From positions 4,960,001-5,024,000 of the forward strand of contig NZ_CP109090.1 in the NCBI RefSeq assembly GCF_035917575.1: a DNA stretch of 64,000 nt, given 5' to 3'. Of this stretch, positions 7,683 to 16,207 are shown one piece after another. The position numbers and the translations under genes were made by a program. The notes below the pieces were generated by a model. It made no database searches. It was not told the origin of the DNA and saw only the letters and a list, made by a program, of their open reading frames with translations. Numbering within the stretch: the stretch's first letter is position 1; the number at the start of each line of letters is the position of its first letter. Source of the DNA: Streptomyces sp. NBC_01788. GTDB taxonomy: Bacteria; Actinomycetota; Actinomycetes; Streptomycetales; Streptomycetaceae.

Positions 7683-9401
7683 TCAGGGCAGGGCGTGGAC
7701 GTGCGGGCCCACGGTGTTCGACCAGGCGTTGCCCGCCGTCGCGTCCCAGTTGGTGGACCAGGTCATGGCGCCGCGCAGGGCCGGGTAGGTCTTCGAGGGC
7801 TTGAAGGAACCGCAGTTGGTGCCCTTGGCCAGGCAGTCCAGGGCGTTGTTCACCACCGTCGGCGAGACGTAGCCGCTGCCGGCGCCCCTCGTGGAGGCGG
7901 GGACGCCCAGGCCGACCTGGGACGGGGCCAGGCCGCTCTCCAGCTGGATGCAGGCGAGGGCGGTGAGGAAGTCCACCGAGCCCTGGCTGTAGACCTTGCC
8001 GTCGCAGCCCAGCATCGAACCGCTGTTGTAGTACTGGGTGTTGACGACCGTGAGGATGTCCTTGACGTTCAGCGCGGTCTGGAAGTAGCCGGCCGACGTG
8101 GACTGCATGTCGATGGTCTGCGGCGCCATCGTGAGGATCAGCGACGGGCCCGCCTTGCCGGACAGGGCGCGCAGGGCCTGGGTCATGTAGGTGGCGTTCA
8201 GGCCGTTCTCCAGGTCGATGTCGACGCCGTCGAAGCCGTACGTCTGCATCAGCGAGTAGACGGAGTTGGCGAAGTTCGTCGCGGAGGCCGAGTCGCTCAC
8301 CGAGACCGTGCCCGTCTCACCGCCGACCGAGATGACGACCTTCTTGCCGGCGGCCTGCTTGGCCTTGATGTCCGCCTTGAACTGGTCGACCGTGTAGCCG
8401 TTCAGTCCGGCCGAGTCGAGGGTGAAGCTCACCGCGCCCCGGGTGGCCGTGGCGTCGGCGAAGGCGACCGCGATGATGTCGTACTGCGACGGCACGTCCG
8501 AGATCTTCTGGACCGTGGCGCCGTTGTTGAAGTTCTGCCAGTAGCCGGTCACCGCGTGCTTCGCGAGGGTGCCGCCCCCGCCCCCGCCTCCGCCGGTGGA
8601 CGCCGTCGTGCCCGTCACGGTGGCCGACCTCGCGGACTCGCCCGCCGTGTTCGTCGCCGTCACCTGGAAGGAGTAGGAGGTGGCGGCCGCAAGGCCGGTC
8701 ACCGTCGCCGAGGTGCCGCTCACCGCGGTCACCTTCGAGCCGTCGCGGTAGATGTTGTAGCCCGTCGCGCCCGAGACGGCGTTCCAGGACAGCGACACCG
8801 ACGACGACGTCGTGCCCTTCACCGCCAGGCCGCCCGGCGCGGACGGCACCTTCGGGGCCGGGTCACCGCCGCCGCCACCGTCGGGGCCGAAGACCGAGAC
8901 GTCGTCGGCGTAGTACGCCGCCTGCCCGTACCAGCCGTGCAGGTACACCGACACGGAGGTCGTCGAGGAGCCGGTGGTGAAGGTGGTCGAGAGCTGCTTC
9001 CAGCCCGCCGAGTCCGGCGTCCAGGTGGAGACGTCCGTGGTGCCCGTGCCGGTCGCGCCCAGGTAGGTGTACCCGCCCTGCACCCAGGCGCTCAGCGTGT
9101 ACGTCGAGTTGGGCTTGACCGCGACCGTCTGGGTGCACTGGGCGTTGTCCAGCCCGGCCGGGGTGCCCTTCAGCGCGGCGGAGCCGCCGTGCACGGGTGA
9201 GGAGACGGTCGTACCGCTGCCCGCCGAGCAGGTCCAGTTGCTCAGGCCCGACTCGAAGCCGGCGTTCTTGGCGTTGTTGACGTCCGCCGCCGATGCCTGG
9301 CCGGCGCCGGCGAAGGAGAGGGCGAGAGCGGCGGTGACGGCTCCCGACCACAGGCGCAGCCGTCGTCCTGTGGGTCTGGGCATGCCTGGTACGCGGTCCA
9401 C
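7683..9401 (-). CDS. Secreted GH18 chitinase with carbohydrate-binding and fibronectin III domains
   Basis: A 572-residue exported chitinase. Domains in order are a signal peptide (residues 1-40, RRLRLWSGAVTAALALSFAGAG, cleavage after ASA), a CBM-like beta-sandwich (about 42-175, NAGFESGLSNWTC... with typical jelly-roll spacing), a Gly/Pro linker, a fibronectin III domain (about 185-265), a poly-Gly linker, and a GH18 barrel (about 275-570). The barrel holds FDGVDIDLE at about residues 390-398, matching DGxDxDxE with Glu as the acid catalyst. It degrades chitin outside the cell. GTG 9401 was chosen because GGAGG lies five bases upstream; the later ATG at 9383 has no close ribosome site. DasR-type boxes upstream indicate N-acetylglucosamine-responsive control. 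ChiC-like architecture. Confidence 0.92.
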   Translation of the reverse strand: MDRVPGMPRPTGRRLRLWSGAVTAALALSFAGAGQASAADVNNAKNAGFESGLSNWTCSAGSGTTVSSPVHGGSAALKGTPAGLDNAQCTQTVAVKPNSTYTLSAWVQGGYTYLGATGTGTTDVSTWTPDSAGWKQLSTTFTTGSSTTSVSVYLHGWYGQAAYYADDVSVFGPDGGGGGDPAPKVPSAPGGLAVKGTTSSSVSLSWNAVSGATGYNIYRDGSKVTAVSGTSATVTGLAAATSYSFQVTATNTAGESARSATVTGTTASTGGGGGGGGTLAKHAVTGYWQNFNNGATVQKISDVPSQYDIIAVAFADATATRGAVSFTLDSAGLNGYTVDQFKADIKAKQAAGKKVVISVGGETGTVSVSDSASATNFANSVYSLMQTYGFDGVDIDLENGLNATYMTQALRALSGKAGPSLILTMAPQTIDMQSTSAGYFQTALNVKDILTVVNTQYYNSGSMLGCDGKVYSQGSVDFLTALACIQLESGLAPSQVGLGVPASTRGAGSGYVSPTVVNNALDCLAKGTNCGSFKPSKTYPALRGAMTWSTNWDATAGNAWSNTVGPHVHALP

Positions 9402-9476
9402 TGGGGCCTCCGGTGGGGGAGAGGGGGGAGGGGGGAGGGCAGGACGAGCGGTGGCCACCGCCCTGGTCGTACAAGT

Positions 9477-9514
9477 TGGTCCAGACCATTTGGGTTGTCA
9501 AGAGGTCCAGACCA
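9477..9514 (-). promoter_or_regulatory. Two chitinase direct-repeat / DasR-type boxes
   Basis: TGGTCCAGACCA (9477-9488) and AGGTCCAGACCA (9503-9514) are direct repeats 26 bases apart, 76-113 bases upstream of the chitinase start. They match the 12-base direct repeats of Streptomyces chitinase promoters and the dre core (ACTGGTCTAGACCACT) bound by the GntR regulator DasR. Expected effect: repression released by glucosamine-6-phosphate. Confidence 0.75.
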
Positions 9515-9553
9515 AAGTCGTCCCCGGCTCAACCTCCTTGCGGCGCACTCCCG

Positions 9554-9970
9554 TTATGCCTGCGCCTCCTCCCGCCACCGCTCAAGGAGCAGGCCCAGCG
9601 CGCACCCCGCCAGCAGCACCCCCGTCGACATCCACAGCGCCGGAGACGACAGCCCGGCCCGCTCCCAGCGCAGCGACAGCGTCAGCAGCTGCGCCGCCAC
9701 CGGCACCGCGCACGCCGCCACCACGTGCCGCGCCGGGATCTCCCGCCAGGGGGCCGGATGGGCCCGCGCGGCCGCCCAGGTCGCCAGCACGACGCACACC
9801 AGGTTCGGCAGATGGACCAGGGCCAGCGCCGCGCCGAAGGAGCCCACGCCCCGCGGGCCGACCAGATTCCCGTACAGCAGCGTCATCTGCACGTACTCGG
9901 TGGCGACGAGCACCACCACGCCCACCGCCCAGGCCCGGACCAGCGGCAGCACGGGAGCCGTACCCCCCAC
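9554..9970 (-). CDS. Small four-helix membrane protein
   Basis: A 138-residue protein with four hydrophobic segments: AWAVGVVVLVATEYVQMTLLYG, GAALALVHLPNLVCVVLATWAA, HVVAACAVPVAAQLLTLSL and MSTGVLLAGCALGLLLE. The GTG start at 9970 lies two bases after the stop of the lipoprotein gene upstream, so it is the last gene of a three-gene unit headed by the pilin-like protein. No family is recognised. A membrane accessory or immunity-type role is possible, from context only. Confidence 0.65.
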   Translation of the reverse strand: MGGTAPVLPLVRAWAVGVVVLVATEYVQMTLLYGNLVGPRGVGSFGAALALVHLPNLVCVVLATWAAARAHPAPWREIPARHVVAACAVPVAAQLLTLSLRWERAGLSSPALWMSTGVLLAGCALGLLLERWREEAQA

Positions 9971-9972
9971 CG

Positions 9973-10536
9973 CTAGTGCACCCGCACCGAGTCGATGATC
10001 CCGCGCAGGTCCGCCGCCGACAGCACGCCCCGCGCCGCGTCGATCCGGACCGCGAAGGTCCGGTCGGCCGAGTCCAGGCCCGTCAGGATCACGCTCCGGA
10101 CCGGCGTGCCCCTGGGCGGGTTGCCGTCCTCGCCTGTCGAGTCGAAGGAGAAGTCGATCCGCCTGGCCCGGTCCGTGCCGGCCAGTTTCACGTCCTTCTC
10201 GCCCTCCACTTTCGCGCCCATCCGGATCCCGGCCTCCGCGGCGATGGCGGCCTGCTCGGCGGAGTCGGCCCGGGTGAAGTCCAGTTGCACGGTGATGACG
10301 GAGACCGTTCGCCCGGACTCCTCGCGCACGGCCGCCGCCGCGTTGTACTTGCTGCGCTCGGCGGCGCTCTGCTCGACGTATCCCTCGGGGCCGGCGGGAT
10401 ACGACACCGAGACACCCTTCGTGTTCAGCGTCTTCCAGCCGACCGGCACGGAGGCGGAGTCCGCGTCGCCCCTGCCGCAGCCCGTGAGGGCGGCCGCGGC
10501 GGCGAGCAGGCCCGCGATCAGCAGTCGTGTCCTCAT
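9973..10536 (-). CDS. Lipoprotein of unknown function
   Basis: A 187-residue exported lipoprotein. The signal peptide MRTRLLIAGLLAAAAALTGC ends in an LTGC lipobox, so Cys20 would carry the lipid. The mature part resembles small Mog1/LpqN-type surface proteins: VGWKTLNTKGVSVSYPAGPEG, then IDFSFDSTGEDG and FAVRIDAARG, a compact alpha/beta fold. ATG 10536 follows GGAGGG. It lies 28 bases after the pilin-headed protein gene and is co-directional, which suggests the lipoprotein acts with that surface protein. The fold assignment is tentative. Confidence 0.72.
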   Translation of the reverse strand: MRTRLLIAGLLAAAAALTGCGRGDADSASVPVGWKTLNTKGVSVSYPAGPEGYVEQSAAERSKYNAAAAVREESGRTVSVITVQLDFTRADSAEQAAIAAEAGIRMGAKVEGEKDVKLAGTDRARRIDFSFDSTGEDGNPPRGTPVRSVILTGLDSADRTFAVRIDAARGVLSAADLRGIIDSVRVH

Positions 10537-10564
10537 CGGCGAACCAGCCCTCCAGTCGGCGAGA

Positions 10565-12124
10565 TCACTTGGCACAGTAGCTGTAGGGGACGTAGGAGCG
10601 GCGGTCTCCGTCCGGAGCACCGAGGAACCGGGCGTCCGTGAGCGTCTCCGACTTCTGCTCGGTGCCGACCGACAGGCCGAGGCTGAGTCCGAGGTTCAGT
10701 TCGAAGCCGTACTCGGCGGCGTTCACCTGGCCCGTGTACGTCATATTGCTGGAACGGCCCTTGTCGAAGACCAGTCGGCCGAAGGGGTCGTCGGCGCCCG
10801 GCCGTCGGGTCGGCGCGTGGTCGTCGAACATGTACTGGAACGGCGTCACCAGCTGCTCGTTGGTGCTGCTGAGCCACTGCTCGGCGACGGCCCGGTCCTG
10901 GTCCCCGGTGGGACCGGGGTCGAAACTCAGGGCGGTCGTGACGATCTCGATGCCGGTGGAGCTGTCGGTGCCCCTCCCGCTCACCCCGCCGCCGCGCTCG
11001 TCCTTGCCCGACTTGCCGTTGCCCGTGCCGAGCCTGGCGCCGCCCTTCAGGCCGCCCCGCTCGACGGTGCGGGTCATGTTGACGCCGACCAGCTTGCCGG
11101 TGGTCTTGTCGTAGGTGACGGTGATGGTGCCGGTCCGGGTGGTGGAGGCCGAGGCGTCCCCCTTGAGCGGGCCGGCCTCGTAGCTCGCCTTGGCGCCGTA
11201 CTCGATCGACGAGGAGTACGTGTACGACTTGGTGTTCTTGTAGGCGTTGTCGGTCCAGGTGACCTCGGGGGCGTACCGAAAGTTGCCGCCGAGCACCGCG
11301 CTCAGCTTCTTCTCGTCGCCCGCCGAGATCTTCAGGCCCGCCGCCGCGGAGGCCTCGAGGCCCACCTTCCCGTAGGTGATCCTCCGGTTGTCGCCCAGCG
11401 CCTTCTTCACCCGGTTCTCCGTGTCCTCCTCGTCCTTGAGGGGGCCGGTGCCGAACAGGTAGAGGATGCTGTCGCCGAGGCTCGCGTCCGCGCCGCCCGG
11501 CGACTGGCGCCGCATCCGGTACATCTGGAGCTTCTCGACGTCGTCGCGGAACCGGCGCGCCTCCTCGGGGCTCTCGAACACCCAGGTGTCGCCGTTGGTC
11601 ACCTTGATCCCGGCGCCCAGCTCCACCTTGTCGGTGCCGGCCTTCCCCACCTTCAGCCCGGGCTTGAAGTCCTTCTTGGCGCTGACGGAGGCCGCGTCCG
11701 TGAAGGTCAGGTAGACCAGCTCGTCCTGGTCGTCGACCTTGCCGTCGTGGTTGACGTCCGTGTGCGCCTTGAGGTGCTGCTCCTGGAAGCCGTACTCCTT
11801 GCCGATCTCCCAGAACAGGATCTTCGCCTTGGAGCCCGCCTTGTCGCTGACCGTCGAGACCTGGCACAGCGCCGGCTCGAAGTCCGCGTCGGTCAGGGCC
11901 CGGTCACCTTCCCGCGTGCTCGCGCCGCAGTCCGAGCCGCCGGTGACCTTGCAGATCTCGGCGGCGATCCGGTCGTGGATGGTCCGGCCGACGCCGGTGG
12001 CACCGATGCCGAGCACGACGGCGACGACGACCACGACCATGCCGAGGTACTCGGTGGCGGTCGCGCCCGAGTCGTCGTACCCGTACGTCCTCCGGCATGT
12101 CCGTCTGCCACCCCCGCGAGCCAT
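10565..12124 (-). CDS. Large surface protein with an N-terminal Flp-pilin segment and an EF-hand-like loop
   Basis: This protein has 519 residues. Residues 19-62 read as a Flp-type pilin head: SG then ATATEYLG with Glu at the pilin +5 position, a hydrophobic helix (MVVVVVAVVLGIG), then VGRTIHDRIAAEICKVTGG. The last part aligns with the tail of the 78-residue Flp pilin encoded at 22041. The remaining 455 residues are far larger than any pilin. Residues 123-134 (DVNHDGKVDDQD) fit an EF-hand or dockerin-type calcium loop. Residues 250-345 and 455-495 are alternating beta-rich stretches (YSSSIEYGAKASYEAG, LNLGLSLGLSVGTEQ). ATG 12124 follows GAGGAGG. It is divergent from the Tad locus and followed by a lipoprotein and a membrane protein. 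It may be a pilus-tethered adhesin or effector; no known family is recognised. Confidence 0.72.
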   Translation of the reverse strand: MARGGGRRTCRRTYGYDDSGATATEYLGMVVVVVAVVLGIGATGVGRTIHDRIAAEICKVTGGSDCGASTREGDRALTDADFEPALCQVSTVSDKAGSKAKILFWEIGKEYGFQEQHLKAHTDVNHDGKVDDQDELVYLTFTDAASVSAKKDFKPGLKVGKAGTDKVELGAGIKVTNGDTWVFESPEEARRFRDDVEKLQMYRMRRQSPGGADASLGDSILYLFGTGPLKDEEDTENRVKKALGDNRRITYGKVGLEASAAAGLKISAGDEKKLSAVLGGNFRYAPEVTWTDNAYKNTKSYTYSSSIEYGAKASYEAGPLKGDASASTTRTGTITVTYDKTTGKLVGVNMTRTVERGGLKGGARLGTGNGKSGKDERGGGVSGRGTDSSTGIEIVTTALSFDPGPTGDQDRAVAEQWLSSTNEQLVTPFQYMFDDHAPTRRPGADDPFGRLVFDKGRSSNMTYTGQVNAAEYGFELNLGLSLGLSVGTEQKSETLTDARFLGAPDGDRRSYVPYSYCAK

Positions 12125-12451
12125 GCGGCACCCCTCCTCGCACACCGGCAAGCGCCGTTCCGGGCGGCGAGCGTAGGTGCGGGCGGTGCCGGGCGGCGTG
12201 GGTCCGCGGACCCAAACGAGGGCCCACAGTCAACGAGTTGTGTCCGGCCCATGCTTTCGGGTCGGTTCAGGATGCTCACCCTGCCCCGGTTTGAAATGAC
12301 TTGTGAGAGGAGAGTTGCCGGCCAGGTACGAAATCGCTGTTCTCCGGCCACAGAGGCGTGGATACAGTGCTGAGGTAGTCACGCAGTGAGGTCAACTCGG
12401 CGTGCCGGATGACCGCCGGCGGGCCGACAGGCGTCTAACGGGGAGCTGCGC
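12125..12451. promoter_or_regulatory. Divergent intergenic region between the pilin-headed gene and the Tad locus
   Basis: This is 327 bases with no gene. It holds a perfect 16-base palindrome, TGGGTCCGCGGACCCA (12199-12214). A TTGACT -35-like hexamer reads toward the minus strand (complement of 12228-12233). A TACAGT -10-like hexamer (12363-12368) reads toward the Tad genes. The palindrome is a candidate operator coupling both units. Confidence 0.45.
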
Positions 12452-13294
12452 GTGTCAACTGCCATTGCTGTGACAAGCGCCGACATGGCGCTGCCCGCGC
12501 AGGACGATCGGACCGTGCCCGCCGTCGTCCTGAAGGACCTGGACCGGCAGCCGCTGGAGCAGACGCTCGACGCGATGAAGGCCCTGATCGACCAGCACGG
12601 GTATGTCGTCGTGGTGTGCTCGCACGCCGTGCCGAGCGCTGTGGAACGGCGGCTGCACACCGTCCGGTCGCTGCTGGAGAGCGACCGCATCGCCCTGTTC
12701 CGGCCCGATCTGCCGCCGCTCGGACTCGCCGTCCTCGCCCGCCAGTTGCGTCAGCTCGCCTCCTGCGACCTCAGCCCCGGCGTGCTCGCCTCGGCCGGCC
12801 GGCTGCTGACCCACTACATCCACGCGGGCGCCGTCCTGTCCTCCGTCGCCCGCCTCGACCGCGTCCCCGTCGGTCTCAGGGCGCACGCCAAGTCCTGGGT
12901 CCCGGGCAGCCAGTTCGGCGTGATCGCCCACCCCGAACCCCAGCTCGTCCGGATCGGCCCCGAAGCCACCCTGGACGGACCGGACTTCGGCAGCTGGATG
13001 CTGCTCGCCAAGGGACAGCTCCAGTCCGACTGGGTCGGCTCAACCCTCGCCCCCGCGTGGAACGCGCTCGGGCTGCGCGAGGCCGACCTGCCGGCCGAGT
13101 CCGCCACCTGGTGGGGCACCGGCAAGCTGATCGAGTTCTGCACCTACCTGCCCGACCTGTCAGTGCTTTACCAGCTGGTCACCTCGGTCCGCCAGGGTGT
13201 GTGCCACTGGTGCGGCATCGACGTCATCGGAGACCGCTGCGTCTTCTGCTCGGCCACCCCGCCGCTCCCCGAGAACCGGACACCCACCGGATGA
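12452..13294 (+). CDS. Tad-locus leading gene: hypothetical protein with C-terminal zinc ribbon
   Basis: A 280-residue cytoplasmic protein. Residues 20-100 form an alpha/beta segment (VLKDLDRQPLEQTLDAMKALIDQHGYVVVVCSHAVPS). Residues 250-272 carry VCHWCG followed by RCVFCS, a CxxC-CxxC arrangement that would bind one zinc. GTG 12452 follows GGGGAG. It is the first gene on the + strand of the Tad cluster, 86 bases before cpaB, and no other operon explains it. The function is unknown. By position it may be an assembly or regulatory factor of the pilus. Confidence 0.72.
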   Translation: MSTAIAVTSADMALPAQDDRTVPAVVLKDLDRQPLEQTLDAMKALIDQHGYVVVVCSHAVPSAVERRLHTVRSLLESDRIALFRPDLPPLGLAVLARQLRQLASCDLSPGVLASAGRLLTHYIHAGAVLSSVARLDRVPVGLRAHAKSWVPGSQFGVIAHPEPQLVRIGPEATLDGPDFGSWMLLAKGQLQSDWVGSTLAPAWNALGLREADLPAESATWWGTGKLIEFCTYLPDLSVLYQLVTSVRQGVCHWCGIDVIGDRCVFCSATPPLPENRTPTG

Positions 13295-13380
13295 GTCCCT
13301 GAACCCTGAACCACCGGCACCACCGTCATTCGATTCCGCTCGACTTCGCCGACCGATATCCCAATGAGGTTGCACGGTTC

Positions 13381-14088
13381 ATGAACTCCCGTCAGCGCCG
13401 CGGCGTGATACTCCTGATCCTGTCCGTCATCTGCGCCCTCGCCGCGTTCGCGGGCGTGCTCTCCGTCATCAGCGACGTCAAGTCCAAGGTCGGCCCCGAG
13501 GTCGCCGCCTACCAGCTGCGCACGGACGTCGCGCCGTACACGACGCTGAGCACGGGTCAGTTCGAGAAGGTCAAGATGCCCAAACGGTGGCTGTCGCCGA
13601 ACGCCGTCACCGACCTCGCGCAGATCCAGGGCAAGATCGCGGTCACCACCCTGCGCAAGGGTTCCCTGCTGCAGAGCGACATGATCGTGAACCAGCCCGC
13701 CCTGCAACCGGGCCAGCAGGAGGTCGCCATCATGATCGACGCGGCGACCGGCGTGGCCGGCAAGATCACACCGGGCTCCACGGTCAACGTCTACGCCACC
13801 TTCGGCGGACAGCGGCAGGGCGACCCCGCCCAGTCGAAGATCATCGTGACCAACGCCAAGGTCCTCGACGTCGGGCGGATCACCGCGCTCCAGCCGAACG
13901 CCGACAACCGGGCCCAGCAGCCCACCGACGCCGTCCCGATCACCTTCGCGCTCTCCACCATCGACGCCCAGCGCATCACCTACGCCGAGTCGTTCGCCCA
14001 GCGGGTCAGGCTCGCGCTGGTCGCCCCCGGCAGCGACACCAGCGTCCCGGCCAAGGACCGGACCTACGAACTCGCGAACGACAAGTGA
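13381..14088 (+). CDS. cpaB: Flp pilus assembly protein CpaB/RcpC (SAF domain)
   Basis: A 235-residue membrane-anchored protein. One N-terminal transmembrane helix (GVILLILSVICALAAFAGVLSVI) is followed by a SAF-like domain (VAAYQLRTDVAPYTTLSTGQFEKVKMP, then GKIAVTTLRKGSLLQSDMI) and a RcpC-type beta domain (GQQEVAIMIDAATGVAGKITPGSTVNVYATF). This is the standard CpaB layout and length. It is the first recognisable Tad component, 13 bases upstream of tadZ. In diderms CpaB acts near the secretin; monoderms have no secretin, so here it probably acts on the outer face of the membrane. Confidence 0.85.
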   Translation: MNSRQRRGVILLILSVICALAAFAGVLSVISDVKSKVGPEVAAYQLRTDVAPYTTLSTGQFEKVKMPKRWLSPNAVTDLAQIQGKIAVTTLRKGSLLQSDMIVNQPALQPGQQEVAIMIDAATGVAGKITPGSTVNVYATFGGQRQGDPAQSKIIVTNAKVLDVGRITALQPNADNRAQQPTDAVPITFALSTIDAQRITYAESFAQRVRLALVAPGSDTSVPAKDRTYELANDK

Positions 14089-14101
14089 GAGGCCGGCAGG
14101 C

Positions 14102-15355
14102 ATGACCACCAGGATCCTTCCGGCCGTCGGCGACGCCGACGCGGCCCGGTCCATCACCACCCTGCTCAGCCAGCTCCCCGACGCCGAGCCGGTGGCCCCG
14201 GTCGCCGACTCCACCCAGCTCATCGACACCCTGGCACGCCTGGCCGCCGAGTCCGTCGACGAACTGCCCGAGATCGTGGTGGTGCACGAGCGGATCGGCC
14301 CGGTACCGGCCCTGGAACTGATCCGTGAAGTGGCCCTGCGCTTCCCGGCGGTCGGTGTCATCCTCGTCACCTCCGACGCCAGTCCCGGCCTGTTCTCGGC
14401 CGCGATGGACTCGGGCGCGCGGGGACTGGTGGCCCTCCCGCTGAGCTACGAGGAACTGGTCAGCCGGGTACAGGCGGTGGCCCAGTGGTCGGTGGGCGTA
14501 CGGCGCCATCTGGGCCACGGCGGCGAGGTGTTCACCGGGGCCGGCGGCCGGGTGGTGACGGTGAGCGGGGCCAAGGGCGGGGTGGGCGCCACCCTCACGG
14601 CGATACAACTCGCCCTCGCCGCACAGGCGTCCGGGCGCGCCACGGCCCTGGTCGACATGGACCTCCAGTCCGGTGACGTCGCCTCCTTCCTGGACGTCCA
14701 GTTCCGCCGCTCCGTCGTCGACCTCGCGGCCATCACCGACATCTCCCCGCGCGTCCTGGCCGACGCGATCTTCCGCCACGACAGCGGGCTCGCGCTGCTG
14801 CTCGCCCCAGGCGAGGGCGAGCGCGGCGAGGAGGTCACCGACCGGGCCGCCCGCCAGATCGTCAGCGCGCTGCGCTCCCGCTACGAGATCGTCGTCCTGG
14901 ACTGCGGCGCCCAGATGAGCGGGGCGAGCGCGGCGGCCGTCGAGATGGCGGACACCGCGCTGCTCCTGACCACTCCGGACGTGGTCGCGGTGCGCGCGGC
15001 CAAGCGGACCGTACGGATGTGGGACCGGTTGCAGATCCGCAAGGCCGAGGAGACGACGGTCGTCGTCAACCGCCACACCCGGGCGACCGAGATCCAGCCG
15101 CCGCTCATCCAGAAGATCACCGGCACGCCGGTGGCGGGCACGGCGGTCCCCGCCGGCTTCAAGGAGCTCCAGGGCTCGGTGGACGCCGGCCGCATCCACG
15201 AACTGGACAGCAAGAGCACGGTCAAGCAGGCGCTGTGGGGACTCGCCGGCGAACTCGGGATCGTCAAGGCGCCCGAGGCCGACCGCAAGGGCGGACGGCT
15301 GCGGGGCGACCGGGGGTCGGTGAGTTTCCGGCGGCGCAGGGAGGCAGGTGGATGA
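14102..15355 (+). CDS. tadZ: TadZ/CpaE-like ATPase of the Tad pilus
   Basis: A 417-residue cytosolic protein. The N-terminal 125 residues are a receiver-like domain without an obvious phospho-acceptor (VVVHERIGPVPALELIREV, ILVTSDASPG, ARGLVALPLSYEELVSRV). Then comes a ParA/MinD-type ATPase with deviant Walker A SGAKGGVGAT at about residue 158, TALVDMDLQSGDV, and VVLDCGAQMSGAS. Such proteins place the Tad machine at a cell site. The last four bases overlap the next start (ATGA at 15352), showing translational coupling. Confidence 0.87.
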   Translation: MTTRILPAVGDADAARSITTLLSQLPDAEPVAPVADSTQLIDTLARLAAESVDELPEIVVVHERIGPVPALELIREVALRFPAVGVILVTSDASPGLFSAAMDSGARGLVALPLSYEELVSRVQAVAQWSVGVRRHLGHGGEVFTGAGGRVVTVSGAKGGVGATLTAIQLALAAQASGRATALVDMDLQSGDVASFLDVQFRRSVVDLAAITDISPRVLADAIFRHDSGLALLLAPGEGERGEEVTDRAARQIVSALRSRYEIVVLDCGAQMSGASAAAVEMADTALLLTTPDVVAVRAAKRTVRMWDRLQIRKAEETTVVVNRHTRATEIQPPLIQKITGTPVAGTAVPAGFKELQGSVDAGRIHELDSKSTVKQALWGLAGELGIVKAPEADRKGGRLRGDRGSVSFRRRREAGG

Positions 15356-15768
15356 ACATGCGGGCAGGCACAGGGAAGAGGCTGTCGGCCGGCCGGCTGC
15401 GCTCGGACAGCGGGCAGGTCGCCGTCGAGTTGCTGGGCATGACGCCCACGATCCTCATCACGCTGGTGCTGCTGTGGCAGTGCGTGCTGCTGGGGTACAC
15501 GTACACGCTTGCGGGGAATGCTGCCGACGAGGCGGTACGGGCGGGCACGGCGGCCGATCGCGGCGCCAGGAACGCCGCCTGCAGCCAGGCCGGGCTCGAC
15601 AAGCTGTCGGCGGCGTGGCGAAGGGGGGCCCAGGTGGGCTGCGAGACGAGCAACGGCTACGTACGGGCGCACGTGGACCTCAAGGTGCCCGTCCTCTTCC
15701 CCGGCGCGATCGGCTTCCCCTTCACGGTCACGGGCCAGGCCGGCGCCGTAGAGGAGGCGACGAACTGA
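15352..15768 (+). CDS. tadE: TadE-like pseudopilin 1
   Basis: A 138-residue single-pass protein. The prepilin-like motif SGQVAVELLG has Glu at +5 after the Gly, followed by a long hydrophobic helix (MTPTILITLVLLWQCVLLGYTY). The body ends in a beta-rich region with two cysteines (AACSQ, VGCET). It is a minor pilin or assembly component, expected to be cut by the A24 peptidase encoded at 32158. ATG 15352 overlaps the tadZ stop; an ATG two codons later is also possible. Confidence 0.82.
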   Translation: MNMRAGTGKRLSAGRLRSDSGQVAVELLGMTPTILITLVLLWQCVLLGYTYTLAGNAADEAVRAGTAADRGARNAACSQAGLDKLSAAWRRGAQVGCETSNGYVRAHVDLKVPVLFPGAIGFPFTVTGQAGAVEEATN

Positions 15769-15769
15769 C

Positions 15770-16141
15770 ATGCCGTACCAGCGCGTACGCCGCGACCGCC
15801 GCCGCCGCGACCGGGGCCAGGCCGCCATCGAGTACCTGGGATTCATCCCGATCCTCATGCTGCTCGCCATGGCCGTCATCCAGATCGGCCTCATCGCCTA
15901 CACCGCCCAGCAGGCCGGCACGGCGGCCCGCGCCGGGGCGCGCGCGGCCTCGCTCCGGCAGGGAGCCGGGCAGGCCTGTGCGAACGCGGTCAGCGACTGG
16001 CTGACGGGCCGCACCAGCTGCCTGCCCTCGTACGGCGGCAAGGAGGTCACCGTCACCGCGGCCGTCGACATCCCCTCGATCGTGCCCGGCTGGCACTTCG
16101 GCAAGGCCCACAAGACCGCGACGATGCCGCTCGACCACTGA
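15770..16141 (+). CDS. TadE-like pseudopilin 2
   Basis: A 123-residue protein with an Arg-rich cytoplasmic leader (RVRRDRRRRDRG), then QAAIEYLG with Glu at +5, and a hydrophobic helix (FIPILMLLAMAVIQIGLIAYTA). Two cysteines lie in the short outer domain (GQACANA, TSCLPS). It begins one base after the stop of the first TadE gene. The pair probably forms a minor-pilin heterodimer, as TadE and TadF do in other systems. Confidence 0.82.
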   Translation: MPYQRVRRDRRRRDRGQAAIEYLGFIPILMLLAMAVIQIGLIAYTAQQAGTAARAGARAASLRQGAGQACANAVSDWLTGRTSCLPSYGGKEVTVTAAVDIPSIVPGWHFGKAHKTATMPLDH

Positions 16142-16207
16142 GACCGCTCGACCACTGACCAGGACCGTCCACGACACCGCCGACCAGGAGCGAGGAGCAC
16201 CGGACCG

